A DNA stretch of 8,544 nucleotides from Synergistaceae bacterium (GTDB taxonomy: Bacteria; Synergistota; Synergistia; Synergistales; Synergistaceae): assembly GCA_012727545.1 (NCBI GenBank), contig JAAYHA010000281.1:1-8544 (forward strand), given 5' to 3'. Position numbers and translations under genes: made by a program. The notes beneath the pieces were generated by a model. That model was given only the letters and a program-made list of their open reading frames with translations, did no database searches and was not told the origin of the DNA. Below, in pieces: positions 6,639 to 8,544 of this stretch (positions within the stretch are counted from its first letter, which is position 1; each line of letters begins with the position of its first letter).

Positions 6639-8544
6639 AGCCTTTTGCAGCAAGTCTGGCAAAGATCTCAGGTGCCTTTGTGACGGCTTCGTTCAGTCTG
6701 CCTGCATCAGGAGCCCTTCCCTGCGCAAGAGTGGGTCTTCCGCCGCCTCTTCCGCCGATAAGGTCAGCTATCTCCTTCAGGAATTCATCTGCCCTGATGC
6801 CCTTGCTGACTGCTTCTTCGCTCGCCATGGAAGTCAGCGTCACATGTTGTTCTTCCCCTATTCCTGCAAGCAGTATCACTGCGACCGGGTATTTCTGCTT
6901 TATCCTGTCACCGACCTGCCTAAGAAGATCGGGATTCATGTTTTCAAACTTTTCCATTATGAGGTCAACGCCGTTGACGCTGGCGCATGGTTTAATGCTC
7001 TCTTCAATATCGGACATGGCAGCCTTGACCTGCAGCTCCCTGTTTTTTCTCTCAAGCATCTTCTTTTCGTCAAGAAGGTCTTCCACCCTGTTGAGGACTG
7101 AGTCAAGATCTTCTCCAAGCATTGACATGAGAGTACCTGACAGGTAGCTGAAACGCTGAAAAGCCGCAAGGGCGTTCTGTCCAACTATTGCATTTATGCG
7201 CCTTACTCCTGAACCTATGCCCTCTTCACGGATGATCTTGACGACGCCGATCTCACCTGTGGCCTTGACGTGTGTTCCGCCGCAGAGCTCTGTTGAGTAT
7301 CCGGGTATTTCGAGCACTCTTACTTCGTCTCCGTATTTTTCATCAAAGAGCGCCTTCGCACCTGTCTTTTTTGCTTCTTCGATAGGCATTAAAGTTGTGT
7401 TTACCGGCAGGTTTGAAAGGACCTGTTCATATACGATGGATTCTATCTCCCTCAGCTGGTCAGTTGTAAGCGGGGCAAAATGGTTGAAGTCGAAACGCAG
7501 GAACGTAGGCGTTACGATAGATCCGGCCTGTCTCACATGCTGTCCCAGGACCTTAGAAAGCGCTTCGTGAATAAGATGCGTGGCCGTATGATGCCTCTGT
7601 ATATTTTTTCTTCTTGCGGTATCGATCGACGCTGTCACAGCCTGGTTTTTCTTTATGCTTCCCTTTAACAGCCTACCTCTGTGCACGATAAGGTCGTTTA
7701 CAGGATAAATAGTATCCTCTACCTGGAAGATCACATTCTCCGCTGTTATAAGACCCGTGTCGCCCACCTGTCCGCCCTTTTCAGCATAGAAAGGCGTCTC
7801 GGTAAGGATAATGTCCGCGCTTTCACCTTCCGCGATAAAATCTTTTTCTTTTCCTTCGCAAATTATTGCCGAAACTTCTGCGTCCACAAAAGTGCGGTCA
7901 TAACCGCAGAAGCTGCTTGGACCGGTCCTGTCTGCCAATTCAGTGTATGCATTTTTAGAAATAACAGAACTGGTCTGTTTGCTCGAAGCCCTTGCACGCT
8001 CTCGCTGGTCGTCCATTGCCTTGTTGAAGCCATCCTTATCAACGCTGATGCCCTCTTCTTCGCACATCTCCTCTGTAAGTTCAAGAGGGAATCCGTACGT
8101 GTCGTAAAGGACAAATGCAACGCTTCCCGGAAGTGTGCTGAGCGAGTTGTTCTTAAGCTGATTTATCTCAGACTCAAGAAGGTCGCTTCCCTGAGAAAGC
8201 GTCTTTGTAAAACGTTCCTCTTCCGTCTTCAGTATCTGTTCAATGGCACAGGACTGTTCGAGAAGCTCAGTGTACTCGTCACCGATAGATTCACGGACTG
8301 AGGGTAAAAGTTCCGTAAGGAAGGGCCTCTCTATTCCAAGCAGCTTTCCGTAACGGGCGCTTCTCCTGATCAGACGCCTCAGCACATAACCTCCGCCATC
8401 GTTTGTGGGCAGTATTCCATCTGCTATCATGAATGCCGATGCTCTTATATGGTCGGAGATAACCTTAACAGCCATATCTTTTTTGGGATCTTTTCCGTAT
8501 TTGACTCCGCCAAGTTCGCATGCCTTGTCGATTATCGGGCGGAA
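6637..8544 (-). CDS. alaS: Alanine-tRNA ligase (AlaS), missing its N-terminus at the window edge
   Basis: Class II aminoacyl-tRNA synthetase that charges tRNA-Ala with alanine and clears Ser/Gly mischarging by editing. The window holds the C-terminal 635 residues. The frame is open to the right edge, so the first roughly 240 residues (class II motifs 1 and 2) lie outside. The ATG at 8475 is internal: the 23 codons before it (FRPIIDKACELGG...) match family sequence. Seen in order, by fragment residue: SDHIRASAFMIADGILP and motif 3 GGGYVLRRLIRRS (about 30-62), DTYGFPLELTEE (148-159), editing-domain HTATH (319-323) and CGGTH (421-425) that together make the zinc site, GSGVRRINA, a coiled segment of about 480-515 rich in Glu, Lys and Leu, and the glycine-rich C-Ala motif GGRGGGRPTLAQG (597-609). 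All functional residues visible here are intact. It is the first gene of the visible operon; its promoter must lie beyond the right edge. Confidence 0.97.
   Translation of the reverse strand, partial: FRPIIDKACELGGVKYGKDPKKDMAVKVISDHIRASAFMIADGILPTNDGGGYVLRRLIRRSARYGKLLGIERPFLTELLPSVRESIGDEYTELLEQSCAIEQILKTEEERFTKTLSQGSDLLESEINQLKNNSLSTLPGSVAFVLYDTYGFPLELTEEMCEEEGISVDKDGFNKAMDDQRERARASSKQTSSVISKNAYTELADRTGPSSFCGYDRTFVDAEVSAIICEGKEKDFIAEGESADIILTETPFYAEKGGQVGDTGLITAENVIFQVEDTIYPVNDLIVHRGRLLKGSIKKNQAVTASIDTARRKNIQRHHTATHLIHEALSKVLGQHVRQAGSIVTPTFLRFDFNHFAPLTTDQLREIESIVYEQVLSNLPVNTTLMPIEEAKKTGAKALFDEKYGDEVRVLEIPGYSTELCGGTHVKATGEIGVVKIIREEGIGSGVRRINAIVGQNALAAFQRFSYLSGTLMSMLGEDLDSVLNRVEDLLDEKKMLERKNRELQVKAAMSDIEESIKPCASVNGVDLIMEKFENMNPDLLRQVGDRIKQKYPVAVILLAGIGEEQHVTLTSMASEEAVSKGIRADEFLKEIADLIGGRGGGRPTLAQGRAPDAGRLNEAVTKAPEIFARLAAKG

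Noticed and set aside
6542..7147. 201-codon open frame on the plus strand opposite alaS and ruvX
   Set aside because: It lies wholly opposite well-identified genes, its translation is low-complexity (Ser, Leu, Pro-rich) with no recognisable domain, and it is the expected shadow of codon bias on the other strand.
7681..8301. 206-codon open frame on the plus strand opposite alaS
   Set aside because: Fully antisense to intact AlaS coding sequence, Cys- and Arg-rich, with no recognisable motif or convincing ribosome-binding site. Treated as a shadow frame.
8473..8475. ATG at 8475 as the alaS start
   Set aside because: The frame is open to the window edge and the 23 upstream codons match the conserved AlaS core. 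The catalytic N-terminus is simply outside the window.
1..8544. Mobile elements, CRISPR arrays, tRNA/rRNA genes, riboswitches or a defence system
   Set aside because: All space is taken by intact conserved genes, and no repeat array, inverted terminal repeats or structured RNA signal was seen on either strand.

Overview
This window is one uninterrupted stretch of housekeeping genes, all on the minus strand. Read in the direction of transcription (high to low coordinates) the order is alaS (5' part outside the window), ruvX/yqgF, mutS, mutL, miaA, ispH, and the first 27 codons of a gene that is probably a ribosomal protein S1-type protein. Essentially every base is coding. The longest gap between genes is 17 nt, so there is no room for a conventional terminator, mobile element, RNA gene or CRISPR array, and I see none.

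Junctions are very tight. The alaS stop codon lies inside the ribosome-binding site of ruvX. The ruvX stop lies between the ribosome-binding site and start of mutS. mutS and mutL share ATGA, mutL and miaA share TGATG, and a single base separates miaA from ispH. This looks like one polycistronic, translationally coupled operon whose promoter lies beyond the right edge. ispH, and probably ruvX and mutS, start with TTG.

The genes cover four jobs: tRNA charging and tRNA modification (AlaS, MiaA), nuclease-type RNA/DNA processing (RuvX), mismatch repair (MutS, and MutL with an endonuclease-type C-terminus), and the last step of the MEP isoprenoid pathway (IspH). IspH makes DMAPP, the prenyl donor that MiaA uses, so those neighbours are metabolically linked. 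The MutL C-terminus keeps the metal-binding endonuclease signature, which points to MutH-independent, nick-directed mismatch repair.

Organism: a bacterium with the MEP pathway and near-50% GC by eye. The joining of alaS-ruvX, mutS-mutL-miaA and ispH-S1 into one run, without ireB between alaS and ruvX or hfq after miaA, is unlike typical Bacillota or Enterobacteria. From memory of gene orders it best suggests Synergistota. This is inference and was not tested by any search.

I found no novel system here. The findings below are modest points about gene starts, coupling and motif variants in otherwise ordinary genes.
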